DNA of 6,293 nt from Selenomonas sp. (GTDB lineage: Bacteria > Bacillota_C > Negativicutes > Selenomonadales > Selenomonadaceae), in contig NZ_JAILKR010000047.1 in assembly GCF_024693525.1 (NCBI RefSeq), positions 1 to 6,293 of the forward strand. Reading direction: 5' to 3'. A model generated the notes under the pieces. That model saw nothing but the letters and a program-made list of their open reading frames with translations. It made no database searches and was not told where the DNA came from. Positions 6,096 through 6,293 of this stretch are shown here, in pieces (position 1 is the stretch's first letter; the number at the start of each line of letters is the position of its first letter). Both the position numbers and the translations under genes were made by a program.

Positions 6096-6293
6096 ACATA
6101 GAAGAAATGAAAAAAAAATTACAAGCGTTGGAGGTACCTGATTATCTGTATGCATTAACGTTAAAACTTCCATCGGATCAATTTTATATAGGAAAAATTA
6201 GCGATAAAAACGAGTGGGAAGTATATTATGGAGAACGTGGTAGAAAAAATGATAGGAAAGTTTTTGATGATGAAAGTAAAGCGTGTGAATATT
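6092..6293 (+). CDS. Immunity protein, Imm59-like (3' end outside window)
   Basis: The first 67 residues are visible. An acidic/basic N-terminal helix (MNIEEMKKKLQALEVPDYLY) is followed by LPSDQFYIGKI, then EWEVYYGERGRKNDRKVF and DDESKACEY. The combination of a Trp-(E)-Val-Tyr-Tyr-x-Glu-Arg-Gly strand-turn, a Phe, and an acidic patch leading into an 'AC-Tyr' helix is how I remember the Imm59 class of small cytosolic immunity proteins of polymorphic toxins. The family name is a recollection, not a search result. There is no signal peptide or membrane segment, so it would act in the cytoplasm against an incoming toxin. Its position directly after an Rhs gene, with ATGA overlap to the restored Rhs frame, fits an immunity role independently. 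The toxin it would neutralise is not in the window. It is AT-rich, in contrast with the Rhs core just upstream. Confidence 0.55.
   Translation, partial: MNIEEMKKKLQALEVPDYLYALTLKLPSDQFYIGKISDKNEWEVYYGERGRKNDRKVFDDESKACEY

Noticed and set aside
4441..6099. Long antisense open frame of about 550 codons opposite the YD-repeat region
   Set aside because: It mirrors the codon phase of a GC-richer repetitive gene and translates to an Ile/Ala-rich sequence without a recognisable domain. The + strand frame carries clear Rhs motifs.
1..6293. CRISPR arrays, tRNA/rRNA genes, insertion-sequence ends, Rho-independent terminators
   Set aside because: No direct-repeat/spacer pattern, no cloverleaf or rRNA-like sequence, no transposase or terminal inverted repeats and no GC-rich hairpin followed by a T run were seen by eye.

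Overview
The window reads as a polymorphic-toxin (VgrG/Rhs type) locus from a Gram-negative, Firmicutes-like bacterium. My best guess is a Selenomonas-type Negativicute. The guess rests on strong AGGAGG-type ribosome binding sites combined with a T6SS/phage-tail-spike type effector, and on moderate GC in the large gene set among AT-rich small genes. No RNA gene or housekeeping gene is present to confirm the taxon.

Layout, all on the + strand. Positions 3-200 hold the C-terminal end of an unidentified AT-rich gene. Positions 213-384 hold a short gene remnant that reads well only if one base is removed from an A run. Next come two tandem paralogous genes, 413-826 and 871-1281, each coding for a small protein with one N-terminal membrane anchor and a C-terminal domain outside the cytoplasm. 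They are followed by a 50-residue protein with two hydrophobic segments (1293-1445). Nineteen bases later a 1517-residue protein starts (1465-6018). In one chain it carries a phage gpD/VgrG-like spike head, a gp5-type OB domain, a beta-rich spike region, a hydrophobic helical pre-toxin-like segment, a DUF6531-like Rhs entry domain and a long run of YD repeats. At 6092 a small AT-rich gene starts that resembles an Imm59-type immunity gene and runs off the right edge.

The central observation is that the Rhs effector is disarmed. Its frame is broken near position 5985. In the other frame the YD repeats continue for about 25 codons and then stop abruptly at 6093-6095. The DPxGLxGG...NPxxxxDPxGL-type motif that closes Rhs cages is absent, and so is any toxin domain. 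The restored tail's stop codon overlaps the immunity gene's ATG (ATGA). This is what a deletion removing the end of the cage and nearly all of the toxin, but sparing the immunity gene, would leave.

Working model (inference): the spike-Rhs protein was built to be loaded on a contractile injection apparatus and deliver a C-terminal toxin. The downstream gene protected the producer, and the small membrane proteins upstream may be accessory or immunity proteins acting at the envelope. In its present state the locus looks like an orphan-immunity locus with a toxin-less delivery scaffold.
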